From G963662905 sp963662905 (GTDB taxonomy: Bacteria > Bacteroidota > Bacteroidia > Bacteroidales > WRLA01), in NCBI GenBank assembly GCA_963662905.2, contig CAXXFD010000002.1:496001-560000 (forward strand): DNA of 64,000 nt, in the 5' to 3' direction. Made by a program: the position numbers and the translations under genes. The notes beneath the pieces were generated by a model. That model was not told the DNA's origin, did no database searches, and was given only the letters and a program-made list of their open reading frames with translations. Shown here one piece after another: positions 55,100-62,940 of the stretch. Each line of letters begins with the position of its first letter. Position 1 is the stretch's first letter.

Positions 55100-55107
55100 T
55101 GAAACCA

Positions 55108-55126
55108 TTCCCGATTTATTCGGGAA
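55108..55126 (+). repeat. Intra-operon hairpin between the AAA+ and FHA genes
   Basis: Perfect 7-bp stem TTCCCGA / TCGGGAA with a five-base loop, nine bases after the AAA+ stop codon. No T-run follows, so it is more likely an mRNA stability or processing element than a terminator. Confidence 0.6.
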
Positions 55127-55163
55127 AGTTCCATCTGGCAATTAAAAATCAAATAATAAACAG

Positions 55164-55817
55164 ATGAAATGCCCAGCCTGTAAGGCCGACATCGATCCGG
55201 ATAGTTTGTACTGCGACCAATGCGGCCAGGAATTGAAAATATGCCCCAAATGCCACATTTTTGGCAAAAGCAAAAGGTGCACCCAATGCGGTGGAATATT
55301 GGAAAGTCCGGCAGAGAGAAAGCCTCTGTCCGACGCTTCTGAAATGCCCGCAACACATCCCAAAGAAGAAAGCCAACCCAAAAGCCCACCGCCCCCGCCG
55401 AAACAGGATTCCGGCAGTGCAAGCCCACCGCCACCCAAGGCGCCAAAAGCTTCCGCCCCTGCCGATCCGCAAAAAACCATGCGCATACAGCGCGAACCGG
55501 TCCGCGAACCCGGCGCAGCACCCCAACTAAAGTTCATCAACCGCAATATCGGGGCAGATATCACCTTTAAAAGTGGCGATATCATTGGAAGGCGCGACGG
55601 ACAGCACACCCGGGTTTTTGGTCAGTACGGCCAGGTTTCCGGACGTCATGCCCAGGTAGAATACAATCCCGGAAAAGGATGGTTTATCACCGACTTGGGA
55701 TCATCCAACGGCACGCGCTACAACAACGAATACCTCCGCGAAAACATCCCACAGTTAATCAAAGACGAATCTTATATAATCATTGCAAATATTGAATTTT
55801 ATGTCCGAACAGAATAA
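55164..55817 (+). CDS. Zinc-ribbon and FHA-domain phosphothreonine reader
   Basis: 217 residues, cytoplasmic. N-terminal double zinc ribbon (CPACKADI, CDQCGQEL, CPKCHIFG, CTQCGGIL; residues 3-45), a long Pro/Ser-rich linker, and a C-terminal FHA domain (about 130-217) with the conserved GRR (about 140), SGRH (about 160) and SSNGT (about 182) that contact phosphothreonine. In the linker, QKTMR near residue 104 resembles the KTIRSG repeats of the kinase and may be a phosphorylation site that the FHA domain itself binds. By family knowledge FHA domains bind pThr peptides; the likely ligand here is the kinase N-terminus. The PP2C gene overlaps its last 17 bases. Confidence 0.9.
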   Translation: MKCPACKADIDPDSLYCDQCGQELKICPKCHIFGKSKRCTQCGGILESPAERKPLSDASEMPATHPKEESQPKSPPPPPKQDSGSASPPPPKAPKASAPADPQKTMRIQREPVREPGAAPQLKFINRNIGADITFKSGDIIGRRDGQHTRVFGQYGQVSGRHAQVEYNPGKGWFITDLGSSNGTRYNNEYLRENIPQLIKDESYIIIANIEFYVRTE

Positions 55818-56565
55818 TCATTTTATGCTGGATGTGCAGGCCGCCAGCGATAAAGGCAATAAGCGCGAGCACAACGAAGACATGCTGCTTGTAGGTGATA
55901 CCATTTTCCGCGATGGGCGCATAAGAATGGAATTTGACTCGGATTGCCTGCTTACTTTTGCTGTAGCCGATGGCATGGGCGGGCATAATGCCGGAGAGGT
56001 GGCCAGTGAAATGGCGTTAAACAGCCTCGTAAAATTTACCGACATCCTTGGGGCAGGATACAGCGAAGGCCATTTGTGCAATATGCTGAACGACTGGGCA
56101 GAACGCATGCATGAAGAGCTAACGGAAGAAGGATTCGATAATCCGGAACGCCGGGGAATGGGCACAACGCTCTGTGGTTTTTTTATTTATGACAAAAAAT
56201 ACTATGCCATTAATGCAGGCGACAGCAGGCTGTACCACTTCCGCAACGGCATACTGCAGCAAATCAGCAAAGACCATTCGCTTGCCAGCCAGGATCCAAC
56301 GGCACCTTCAAATATCATTACGAATGCCCTTGGCGGTGGCGGCGAAAGTGCTTTCCTCGATGTTGAAAACATTACGGACCGTCTGCAGGATAAGGATATC
56401 CTTTTGGCATGCAGCGATGGTTTAAGCGATATGCTTGATGATGAAAGCATCCGCGAATTGCTTGTTAAGAGTTGTTCGGCCCAGGATTTGGTTGATGCAG
56501 CTAATGATAATGGCGGCAAAGACAATATTTCGGTGATACTTGCAAAAATGAACAAGGCGGAATAA
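55801..56565 (+). CDS. PP2C-family serine/threonine phosphatase
   Basis: 254 residues, the size of a lone PPM/PP2C catalytic domain. Metal-ligand motifs are in order: KREHNEDML, VADGMGGHNAGEVAS, GMGTTLCG, NAGDSRLYHFRNG, LLACSDGLSDML, GGKDNISVILA. It has no membrane segment or regulatory domain. It is expected to remove phosphate from the kinase repeats and from other targets of the operon's kinase, like the phosphatases paired with PpkA or PknB kinases. The ATG at 55801 lies inside the FHA gene's last codons, indicating coupled translation. It is the last gene of the operon; a weak terminator follows. Confidence 0.93.
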   Translation: MSEQNNHFMLDVQAASDKGNKREHNEDMLLVGDTIFRDGRIRMEFDSDCLLTFAVADGMGGHNAGEVASEMALNSLVKFTDILGAGYSEGHLCNMLNDWAERMHEELTEEGFDNPERRGMGTTLCGFFIYDKKYYAINAGDSRLYHFRNGILQQISKDHSLASQDPTAPSNIITNALGGGGESAFLDVENITDRLQDKDILLACSDGLSDMLDDESIRELLVKSCSAQDLVDAANDNGGKDNISVILAKMNKAE

Positions 56566-56740
56566 AAATCTGCCCCTGAATCAATCTTTGTTGAGGAATG
56601 ATTTGCTTTTGGAGTGCCCGGAATAGACCTCAGGCTATAATTCCGTTTGATACCGGGACTCATGGCACGGAGCATTAATTTAGGGAAAACGCAACCTTTC
56701 CAATAAGGTTTCGTACACAGAAAAATCAGTATTTACTACG
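56566..56740. other. Spacer between PP2C operon and sia unit
   Basis: 175 bases without a recognised gene or RNA. It ends in the hairpin at 56741 and separates two transcription units. Confidence 0.4.
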
Positions 56741-56766
56741 AATCCCTGTGAAAATCAGGATTTTTT
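56741..56766 (+). terminator. Probable terminator of the kinase/AAA+ operon
   Basis: AATCCCTG pairs with CAGGATT (one bulged C) over a seven-base loop and is followed by six T. The stem is short and AT-rich, so termination may be partial. The next promoter begins two bases later. Confidence 0.4.
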
Positions 56767-56767
56767 G

Positions 56768-56775
56768 TATATTTG
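56768..56775 (+). promoter_or_regulatory. TAnnTTTG -7 element of the siaB-siaC unit
   Basis: TATATTTG, 23 bases before the ATG at 56798. It lies inside the frame that opens with the TTG at 56765, ruling that codon out as a start. Confidence 0.55.
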
Positions 56776-56797
56776 TTCTAATAAAAATCTGTTTGGA

Positions 56798-57349
56798 ATG
56801 GTTGATGCGCTAAGTATTTTCAACATTATGGAGAAAGACAATATTATTATGTCTTTCAAAGGTGAAATTAATTCGGATATAATTACAAGGGTTCTCCAAA
56901 TGGCCGAGGACAAGCTTGACAACGAGAAAAACAGCGTTAAAAAGAAAATCTACAATATACTGGTAGAGGGATTGCAAAACCTCTACCATCATACAGAAGA
57001 TTTCGCGCTTAAAAGTCAGGACAACCTGCTTGGCGATTCTAAATCGGCATTATTGCTTATTTGGTACGAAGGTGATTATTACTACATCCAAACAGGGAAT
57101 TATATCCTCAACGAAAACATCGCAGCATTGAAGGAGCGCTTAGATAAAATAAATGCCATGACCAAAGATGAGCTCCGCGATTTTTATAAAGAAATACTCA
57201 ACAACAATCATATTTCAGAAAAAGGAGGTGCCAGCTTGGGCATGATCGACATCGCAAGAAAATCGGGAGAAAAACTTGATTTTCAATTCACCAAACTTAA
57301 CAACGACGTATCCTTTTTTGATTTTAAAGTAAAAGTAAAAAAGAATTAA
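56798..57349 (+). CDS. SiaB-family protein kinase (GHKL-like)
   Basis: 183 residues. SiaB kinases phosphorylate the small regulator SiaC. They have a degenerate GHKL fold: here NILVEGLQNLYHHTE corresponds to the N box and ISEKGGASLGMIDIARKSG to the G2 box. The N-terminus ALSIFNIMEKDNIIMSFKGE matches the family. The ATG at 56798 is placed 23 bases after the -7 element. siaC follows two bases after the stop codon. The PP2C protein encoded upstream is not a SiaA-type membrane phosphatase, but could act on the same phosphoprotein. Confidence 0.88.
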   Translation: MVDALSIFNIMEKDNIIMSFKGEINSDIITRVLQMAEDKLDNEKNSVKKKIYNILVEGLQNLYHHTEDFALKSQDNLLGDSKSALLLIWYEGDYYYIQTGNYILNENIAALKERLDKINAMTKDELRDFYKEILNNNHISEKGGASLGMIDIARKSGEKLDFQFTKLNNDVSFFDFKVKVKKN

Positions 57350-57351
57350 CA

Positions 57352-57738
57352 ATGGAAGAGCTGAAAATTACCAAAACAAAACAAACGCCCGAAATCAACT
57401 TCAATGGCAGCACAGGCGTTTTTGAAATCGGTGGGCGTTCCATTCCGGAAAATACTTTCGAGTTTTACAATCCTGTTATTGAATGGATTGAAAACTATGT
57501 AAAAAAACCGGCCGACAAAACGCTGGTTAAAGTTTATCTGGAATATTTCAACACAAGTTCATCAAAATTCATACTCGAAATATTTAAAAAGCTCCGTCCT
57601 ATCAACGATATGGGAGGAAAAGATATTCTGGTGGAATGGTATTATGATGAAGATGACGAAGAAATGATGGAAACCGGAGAAGATTATGAAGACGTAACCG
57701 AGCTTCCGTTTGAATTAAAAATGATTGAAGAAGACTAA
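57352..57738 (+). CDS. SiaC-family regulatory phosphoprotein (DUF1987)
   Basis: 128 residues. Family signatures: TPEINFNGSTGVFEIGGRSI, then ENTFEFYNPVIEWIENY, then YLEYFNTSSSKFILEIF and VEWYYDEDDEEMMETGEDY. Thr68 in FNTSSSK sits at the same position and context as the phosphorylated Thr68 I recall for Pseudomonas aeruginosa SiaC, which SiaB phosphorylates and SiaA dephosphorylates. Unphosphorylated SiaC binds and activates the diguanylate cyclase SiaD there. Here the next gene encodes no cyclase, so the partner must differ. Tightly spaced between siaB (2 bases) and the coiled-coil gene (3 bases). Confidence 0.92.
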   Translation: MEELKITKTKQTPEINFNGSTGVFEIGGRSIPENTFEFYNPVIEWIENYVKKPADKTLVKVYLEYFNTSSSKFILEIFKKLRPINDMGGKDILVEWYYDEDDEEMMETGEDYEDVTELPFELKMIEED

Positions 57739-57741
57739 ACA

Positions 57742-58278
57742 GTGACCCGGCGCGTAACGATATATCAGAAAGAGCTCGACAGCCTGAAGCGCAGCAAAAA
57801 ATTTCTCGAAAATGAAGACAGTTCCCATGAGGAACTCAGAGAGGAATTCAGCACGCTGATTGCTAATTACGAAGAACTGCTCGATCAGACCAAAATCATT
57901 ACGCGCATCAGCGACCGCCTGCAGGGAAAACTCAACCTGACCAATGAAAAGCTCAACGACAAAAACGAAGAGCTGCAGCGCACCATCGACGACCTGCTCA
58001 AGGCGCGTATGGGGAAAAAAGCGACTTATATCGTTTTAATTTTTGCTATTGCGCTCTTTATTTTAACCGAAGCTTTTGTTGAGCCTCAAATTGAGAACTA
58101 CGCCAGCGCGCATTTCGCCCGTAATGCCATGATGATTTCGCTTCTGTTCAAAGGCTTTATTGCCCTGCTCATAAAACCTATCGAAAGCCTGACCGAACGC
58201 GCCCTGATCAAACGCGCACGCAAAAGGCAGATGGACGGGAAGAACCCGAGAAATAAATCCACTTTAAAGACCGCTTAA
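57742..58278 (+). CDS. Coiled-coil membrane protein in the position of SiaD
   Basis: 178 residues starting at a GTG three bases after siaC. Residues about 5-95 form a coiled coil (KELDSLKRSKKFLENEDS..., LLDQTKIITRISDRLQGKLN, EKLNDKNEELQRTI), which resembles the stalk that SiaC binds in SiaD-type cyclases. Two hydrophobic helices follow (ATYIVLIFAIALFILTEAF, about 98-116, and MMISLLFKGFIALLIKPI, about 130-147) and a basic tail. There is no GGDEF domain. I infer that it is the SiaC target, with the enzymatic output replaced by a membrane anchor. No recognised family name. Confidence 0.75.
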   Translation: MTRRVTIYQKELDSLKRSKKFLENEDSSHEELREEFSTLIANYEELLDQTKIITRISDRLQGKLNLTNEKLNDKNEELQRTIDDLLKARMGKKATYIVLIFAIALFILTEAFVEPQIENYASAHFARNAMMISLLFKGFIALLIKPIESLTERALIKRARKRQMDGKNPRNKSTLKTA

Positions 58279-58303
58279 ATTTTACTAAAAGATAATCTTA
58301 GCA

Positions 58304-58338
58304 ATAAAAAAACCCATCAGTATGTTACTGACAGGTTT
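58304..58338 (-). terminator. Terminator of the tRNA-Val transcript
   Basis: On the minus strand, AACCTGTCAGTA pairs with TACTGATGGGTT (two mismatches) around ACA and is followed by seven T. In the plus direction it may also serve the coiled-coil gene. Confidence 0.6.
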
Positions 58339-58345
58339 ATTGTTG

Positions 58346-58420
58346 TGGGAACTGCTGGATTCGAACCAGCGACCCTCTGCTTGTAAGGCAGATGCTCTGA
58401 ACCAACTGAGCTAAGCTCCC
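58346..58420 (-). tRNA. tRNA-Val (anticodon TAC), copy 1
   Basis: On the minus strand the 75-base sequence folds as a cloverleaf: acceptor GGGAGCT/AGTTCCC with discriminator A, D arm TAGCTCAGTTGG, anticodon stem-loop CTGCCTTACAAGCAG (anticodon TAC), and T arm with GGTTCGAATCC. CCA is not encoded. Identical to copy 2. Confidence 0.95.
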
Positions 58421-58493
58421 GTGATTTCAAAAAACTTTAGATAAAGTATTTGAACTTAAATTAAAAGTACGTTTCATTGCTTAAGGCAATTTG

Positions 58494-58568
58494 TGGGAAC
58501 TGCTGGATTCGAACCAGCGACCCTCTGCTTGTAAGGCAGATGCTCTGAACCAACTGAGCTAAGCTCCC
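58494..58568 (-). tRNA. tRNA-Val (anticodon TAC), copy 2
   Basis: Same 75-base sequence as copy 1, 73 bases upstream of it in the transcription direction. Both are read from the promoter at 58611-58640 and end at the terminator at 58304. Confidence 0.95.
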
Positions 58569-58610
58569 ATATCAAAGATTTAATGAACGTGCTGCTTTGA
58601 AAAGCGGTTG

Positions 58611-58640
58611 CAAATATACGCCTGTTTTTTAATTTGGCAA
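58611..58640 (-). promoter_or_regulatory. Full-consensus promoter of the tRNA-Val pair
   Basis: Minus strand TTG (58640-58638), exactly 19 bases, TATATTTG (58618-58611), 42 bases before the mature tRNA 5' end. Confidence 0.75.
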
Positions 58641-58752
58641 GAGCTATTCTCAAAAAAATTCCATTTACTGCCCGTGCCTCTCAATAAGTCCTTATCAATC
58701 AATCTTGTATAGAATAAATATTTTTATGGAATCATCTTTGAAGCAGGATTTG

Positions 58753-58760
58753 TATTTTTG
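58753..58760 (+). promoter_or_regulatory. TAnnTTTG -7 element of the tamL-like gene
   Basis: TATTTTTG, 25 bases before the ATG at 58786. It rules out earlier in-frame starts (58705, 58726). Confidence 0.5.
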
Positions 58761-58785
58761 TCCTTTCAGGCTTACTCATCATTTA

Positions 58786-61191
58786 ATGAACATGACAGCT
58801 CGCTTACGGTATATTTGCTCCCTGCTTCCCAAACTTCCTGAAGGAAAATTGTGGTTGTACCTACTTATGGTTTTTACTGCGTTTTTGTATGCCTGCAATC
58901 CTTCTTCAAAATTACCCGAAGGCAAATACCTATTGGTAAAAAACGACATCAAAGTTGAAGGCAAAGGTGTCGGCTCTTCCCAGCTGAAGGGCTATCTGGT
59001 GCAGCCGGAGAACAAAAAATTCCTGGGCGTTTTTGACCTGAACCTATGGATTTACAACCAAACAGCAGGTGGCAAATCCACGGGTTTTAAACGGTGGCTG
59101 CGCCGTTCTGTCGGCGAACCGCCCAGTATTTATAATGCTCCGGATGTGCTGATTTCGCAGCGGCAGATGAAGAAATACCTGGAAAACAAAGGTTTTTTCA
59201 ACGCAGAAATCGCAAATAAAACACGTTACAAAAAAAAGAAAACACGTGTTACTTATGAGGTTGAGCTGAAAAAACCTTACCGCATCCGCAATTATTTTAA
59301 GTATTCTTCGGACGATACCATACGGCGTATTGTTTTGGAGGATGCTGCCAACAGCCTGATCAAAAAAGGAAACCGTTACGATTTTTATGTACTTGAAAAG
59401 GAACGCAGCCGGCTCAACAAAATGCTGCGCAACAAAGGCTATTTTTTTATCAGTGAGGATTTTATAAGCTTTCAAATCGACAGTAGCCTGAACAATCACG
59501 AGTTGGATATCAGCATGATTATCAGCCAGCCCGACGGTCGCCCGGCGAGTGATTCACTGATTGTTGACAAGCTGTTTCGCAAGCGTTTTCGCATCAATGA
59601 TATTTTCATTTTTCCACAGCTGGATCCTTTGCACACCAACCGAAACTACCGGGATACGCTGGAGTATGTGCGCATGCACTACCGCCATGAGGGCGACACG
59701 CTGGGCGTTTACCGGTTTTTGTACAGCCAGAAACCGATTGTACGCAGCAAGACTTTGGTTCCTTCGATTTATTTTGGCTACCGTGATTTTTATTCCGAAT
59801 TTGATGTCGATAAAACCTCAACAGCATTGCGCACGCTCCCGATTTTCCGTTATGTGCAGGTAAGTTTTGATACGCTGCCGGGCACTTTGGCCGCTCCGCC
59901 GGGGGTTATCGGGCAGCTCAACTGCCATATTGATATGGCCAAGGCCAAACGGAATTCCTTTCTCATCGAAACAGAGGCCACGAACAGTGCCGGGATGCTT
60001 GGCCTAGCAGGAAATCTGGTTTTAAAAAACAAAAACATTTTTCACGGAGCGGAAGTGTTCAGCATCCGCCTGAAAGGAGCTTTGGAGATGCAGCAATCAC
60101 TCGATCAGGCCGAGGAGCAAAAAGATTTCTTTTTTTTCAATACCGTTGAAACCGGGATTGAGGCCAGCCTGTATTTTCCGCGCTTTTTAGGGCCGATCAG
60201 CCCGCAGCGGTTTCCGCGTTATTTCCGTCCGCGCACTTCCGTACTGACCGGCCTAAATTACCAGCGACGTCCTGATTATGAGCGCACTATCGCCAAAGCA
60301 TCATTGGGTTACGAATGGAATCAAAATCAGCAGGTAACGCATTATTTATTCCCTTTGGAAGTGAATGCGGTAAAGATATTTCCATCGGAAGAATTTCTCG
60401 AGCGCCTCGAAGAAATCGACAATCCCCGCCTGACATCCCAGTATTCCGATCACATGATTTTTGCCTTGAAATACAGCTATGTGAAGAACACCCAGCAGCG
60501 AGGCAGTTTCAATGATTTCTACTATATGCGCTTCAATTTTGAATCGTCAGGCAATTTACTTTACGCCATTGATGAAGCCATCAAATTAGATAAAAATGCC
60601 GACGGGAATTACACACTGCTCGGCATCCGTTATGCGCAATACCTGCGTTTTGACACCGATTTACGGCAATATTTCTATCTTGACCGCAACAACCAGCTGG
60701 CGATGCGTGCCATTTTCGGGATTGGCGTGCCTTATGCAAACTCCAACTCCCTGCCATTTGAAAAAGGATTTTATGGCGGTGGTGCCAACGGCATGCGCGG
60801 CTGGGAATTAAAAACATTAGGGCCGGGCATTTATCAGGCTGCCAGCGCAAACAAATATGAAGTCATGGGCGACATAAAGCTGGAAGCCAATGTGGAATAC
60901 CGTTTCCCGATTTACAGCGCGCTGAAAGGAGCCCTTTTTACCGATATTGGAAACATCTGGTTGCTGCACAGCAGTGATGTTTATCCGGGTGGCGAATTCC
61001 GCTTCGATGATTTTTATAAAGAATTTGCCATAGATGCCGGTTTGGGATTCCGTTTTGATTTTGAATTTTTCGTAATCCGTGTTGATGGAGCACTGCCGAT
61101 CAAAGATCCGGGCGCAGAAGATCAGTGGGTTTATAAAAAAGCCAGGATCAGTGATGTGATGTGGAATTTTGGTATCGGGTATCCGTTTTAG
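58786..61191 (+). CDS. TamL-type BamA/TamA-family outer-membrane lipoprotein
   Basis: 801 residues. A signal segment (LLMVFTAFLYACNPSS) ends in a lipobox Cys and is followed by KLPEGKYLLVKNDIKVEG, the hallmark of Bacteroidota TamL lipoproteins. Residues to about 400 hold POTRA-like modules (GFFNAEI..., YRIRNYFKYSSD..., NKGYFFISEDFISF). The C-terminal half is a 16-strand-type barrel of the Omp85 superfamily, with the GFYGGGANGMRGWELKTLGPG loop (equivalent of the conserved RGF/L6 region) and a terminal strand ending in Phe (FGIGYPF). TamL is thought to act with TamB in lipid transport or outer-membrane protein insertion. The start is set by the -7 element at 58753. Confidence 0.9.
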   Translation: MNMTARLRYICSLLPKLPEGKLWLYLLMVFTAFLYACNPSSKLPEGKYLLVKNDIKVEGKGVGSSQLKGYLVQPENKKFLGVFDLNLWIYNQTAGGKSTGFKRWLRRSVGEPPSIYNAPDVLISQRQMKKYLENKGFFNAEIANKTRYKKKKTRVTYEVELKKPYRIRNYFKYSSDDTIRRIVLEDAANSLIKKGNRYDFYVLEKERSRLNKMLRNKGYFFISEDFISFQIDSSLNNHELDISMIISQPDGRPASDSLIVDKLFRKRFRINDIFIFPQLDPLHTNRNYRDTLEYVRMHYRHEGDTLGVYRFLYSQKPIVRSKTLVPSIYFGYRDFYSEFDVDKTSTALRTLPIFRYVQVSFDTLPGTLAAPPGVIGQLNCHIDMAKAKRNSFLIETEATNSAGMLGLAGNLVLKNKNIFHGAEVFSIRLKGALEMQQSLDQAEEQKDFFFFNTVETGIEASLYFPRFLGPISPQRFPRYFRPRTSVLTGLNYQRRPDYERTIAKASLGYEWNQNQQVTHYLFPLEVNAVKIFPSEEFLERLEEIDNPRLTSQYSDHMIFALKYSYVKNTQQRGSFNDFYYMRFNFESSGNLLYAIDEAIKLDKNADGNYTLLGIRYAQYLRFDTDLRQYFYLDRNNQLAMRAIFGIGVPYANSNSLPFEKGFYGGGANGMRGWELKTLGPGIYQAASANKYEVMGDIKLEANVEYRFPIYSALKGALFTDIGNIWLLHSSDVYPGGEFRFDDFYKEFAIDAGLGFRFDFEFFVIRVDGALPIKDPGAEDQWVYKKARISDVMWNFGIGYPF

Positions 61192-61237
61192 TGCGGAGAG
61201 CGAAGTGATGAAGGCGGTTACGGAAAAAGTGTTAAAT

Positions 61238-62665
61238 ATGAATACGGAATATTTATATAATAAAATCAGGGCGGAATTTCCGCATGAGCCAACGCCTGAG
61301 CAGGAGAAGCTGCTTCGGGCTTTGCCGCGATTTATCTATTTTACCGAGAATGAAGCACTTTTTTTATTGCGCGGATATGCCGGAACGGGAAAGACATCTG
61401 TAATCTCAGCCTTGATCCGTGCTTTGAAAAGCGTGTATATGAAATCGGTTTTGATGGCGCCCACCGGACGGGCTGCCAAGGTACTTGCCTCCTATTCCGG
61501 TCAGCGGGCGCATACGATCCACCAAAAAATTTACTTCATCTACACACTCAAAAGCGGTGTGGTGAGCCTGCGTTTACAGAAAAACAAGCATAAAAACACC
61601 ATTTTTATTATTGATGAGGCTTCGATGATTTCCGAAGGCAGCGGCGAAGGCATTTTCACAGACCACAACCTGCTGCACGATATGATGGAATTTATCTACA
61701 GCGGCGAAAACTGCCGCGCCATCCTCATTGGTGATGTGGCGCAGCTTCCTCCTGTGGGTTTGAATATCAGCCCGGCACTGGATCTGGATTATCTGCGTGC
61801 GGCATTTGATTTCACGCCCGGCATGCTCAACCTCAAACAAGTCGTGCGTCAGGCAGCGGATTCCGGCATCCTCTCCAATGCCACACGCTTGCGCCTTAAA
61901 CTGGAGCAGGACGATTTTGCACCGCCTTTTTTTGATATTGACGGTTTTCGTGATATCGAAAACATCACAGGGCGTGAACTGGGCGAAGAACTTGCATCCA
62001 GCTATGCGCAATATGGCGAAGAAAATGCCATCATCATCAGCTATTCCAATAAAAGGGCCAATATTTATAATCGCGAAATCCGCAACCGCATCCTCTTCCG
62101 TGATGACGAAATCTGCGCGGGCGATATGTTGATGATTGTGCGCAATAACTACTACTGGCTGCCCGAAGACTCCAAAGCCGGGTTCCTCGCCAATGGCGAA
62201 ATGGCCGAAGTTTTGCAGGTGCTAGGCCGCGACGAGAAATTTGGTTTTCGTTTTGCCGATGTAATGCTGCGCCTGACTGATTATCCGGATGAGCCCGAAA
62301 TTGAAGTAAAAATCATGCTCGACACCTTGATGATTGACAGCGCATCATTGCCCCAGGAGCAAAACAACGCCTTTTTTGATGCAGCCTGCACCCATTATGC
62401 CGATCGTGGCCCCAGGCAAAAAGTAGTGCAGGCCGTGAAAGAAGATCCGCATTTCAATGCTTTGCAGGTGAAATTTGCGTATGCGATGACATGCCATAAA
62501 ACACAAGGCGGGCAATGGAAACATGTTTATCTTGATCCGGGATACATTACCGAAGAGCGCTTGAACCGGGAATATCTCAGATGGCTTTATACGGCGGTGA
62601 CCCGCGCAACGGAGAAATTGTTTCTGGTGAATTTTAATGAATGGTTTTTTGGCGGCGTGGATTAG
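61238..62665 (+). CDS. RecD-like ATP-dependent DNA helicase
   Basis: 475 residues, superfamily 1B. The N-terminal part is short (no RecD2-type N domains). Motifs: RGYAGTGKTSVISAL (Walker A, about residue 45), LMAPTGRAAKVLASYS, IFIIDEASMIS (Walker B), LIGDVAQLPPVG, VVRQAADSGIL, then a UvrD_C_2-type C-terminus FAYAMTCHKTQGGQWKHVYL and YTAVTRATEKLFLVNF. It is the small Bacteroidota RecD/PIF1-like helicase, probably used in DNA repair or replication restart. An ATG at 61208 is also in frame and would add ten residues. It begins 46 bases after the tamL-like gene. Confidence 0.9.
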   Translation: MNTEYLYNKIRAEFPHEPTPEQEKLLRALPRFIYFTENEALFLLRGYAGTGKTSVISALIRALKSVYMKSVLMAPTGRAAKVLASYSGQRAHTIHQKIYFIYTLKSGVVSLRLQKNKHKNTIFIIDEASMISEGSGEGIFTDHNLLHDMMEFIYSGENCRAILIGDVAQLPPVGLNISPALDLDYLRAAFDFTPGMLNLKQVVRQAADSGILSNATRLRLKLEQDDFAPPFFDIDGFRDIENITGRELGEELASSYAQYGEENAIIISYSNKRANIYNREIRNRILFRDDEICAGDMLMIVRNNYYWLPEDSKAGFLANGEMAEVLQVLGRDEKFGFRFADVMLRLTDYPDEPEIEVKIMLDTLMIDSASLPQEQNNAFFDAACTHYADRGPRQKVVQAVKEDPHFNALQVKFAYAMTCHKTQGGQWKHVYLDPGYITEERLNREYLRWLYTAVTRATEKLFLVNFNEWFFGGVD

Positions 62666-62940
62666 TGGGAAAGTTTGAAAGTTTGAAAGTGGGAAAGTGG
62701 CCCCTCGACTTACTTCGGCTACGCTCAGCACAGGCCGCTCGGGGACCTTGAGTGGGAATGTTGAAAGTACGAAAGTGCGAAAGTTGAAAGTGGGAAAGTT
62801 GAAAGTACGAAAGTGGGAAGTACGAAAGTGGGAAGTAGGAAAGTGGGAAAGTGGAAAGTGCGAAAGTGGCCCCTCGACTTACTTCGGCTACGCTCAGCAC
62901 AGGCCGCTCGGGGACCTTGAGTGGGAAAGTTGAAAGTGCG
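62666..62940. repeat. GAAAGT-type low-complexity tract with an embedded 60-bp direct repeat
   Basis: Degenerate 9-10-base units of the form GAAAGTNNG/GGGAAAGT fill the region. Embedded are two identical 60-base copies (62699-62758 and 62868-62927) starting GGCCCCTCGACTTACTTCGG and containing CTACGCTCAGCACAGGCCGC, spaced 169 bases apart. Open frames across it are repeat artefacts. The tract ends exactly where the IS66 element begins. Confidence 0.9.

Noticed and set aside
62697..62933. 78-codon frame in the GAAAGT tract
   Set aside because: Built from simple repeats and the 60-bp duplicated element; no coding character.
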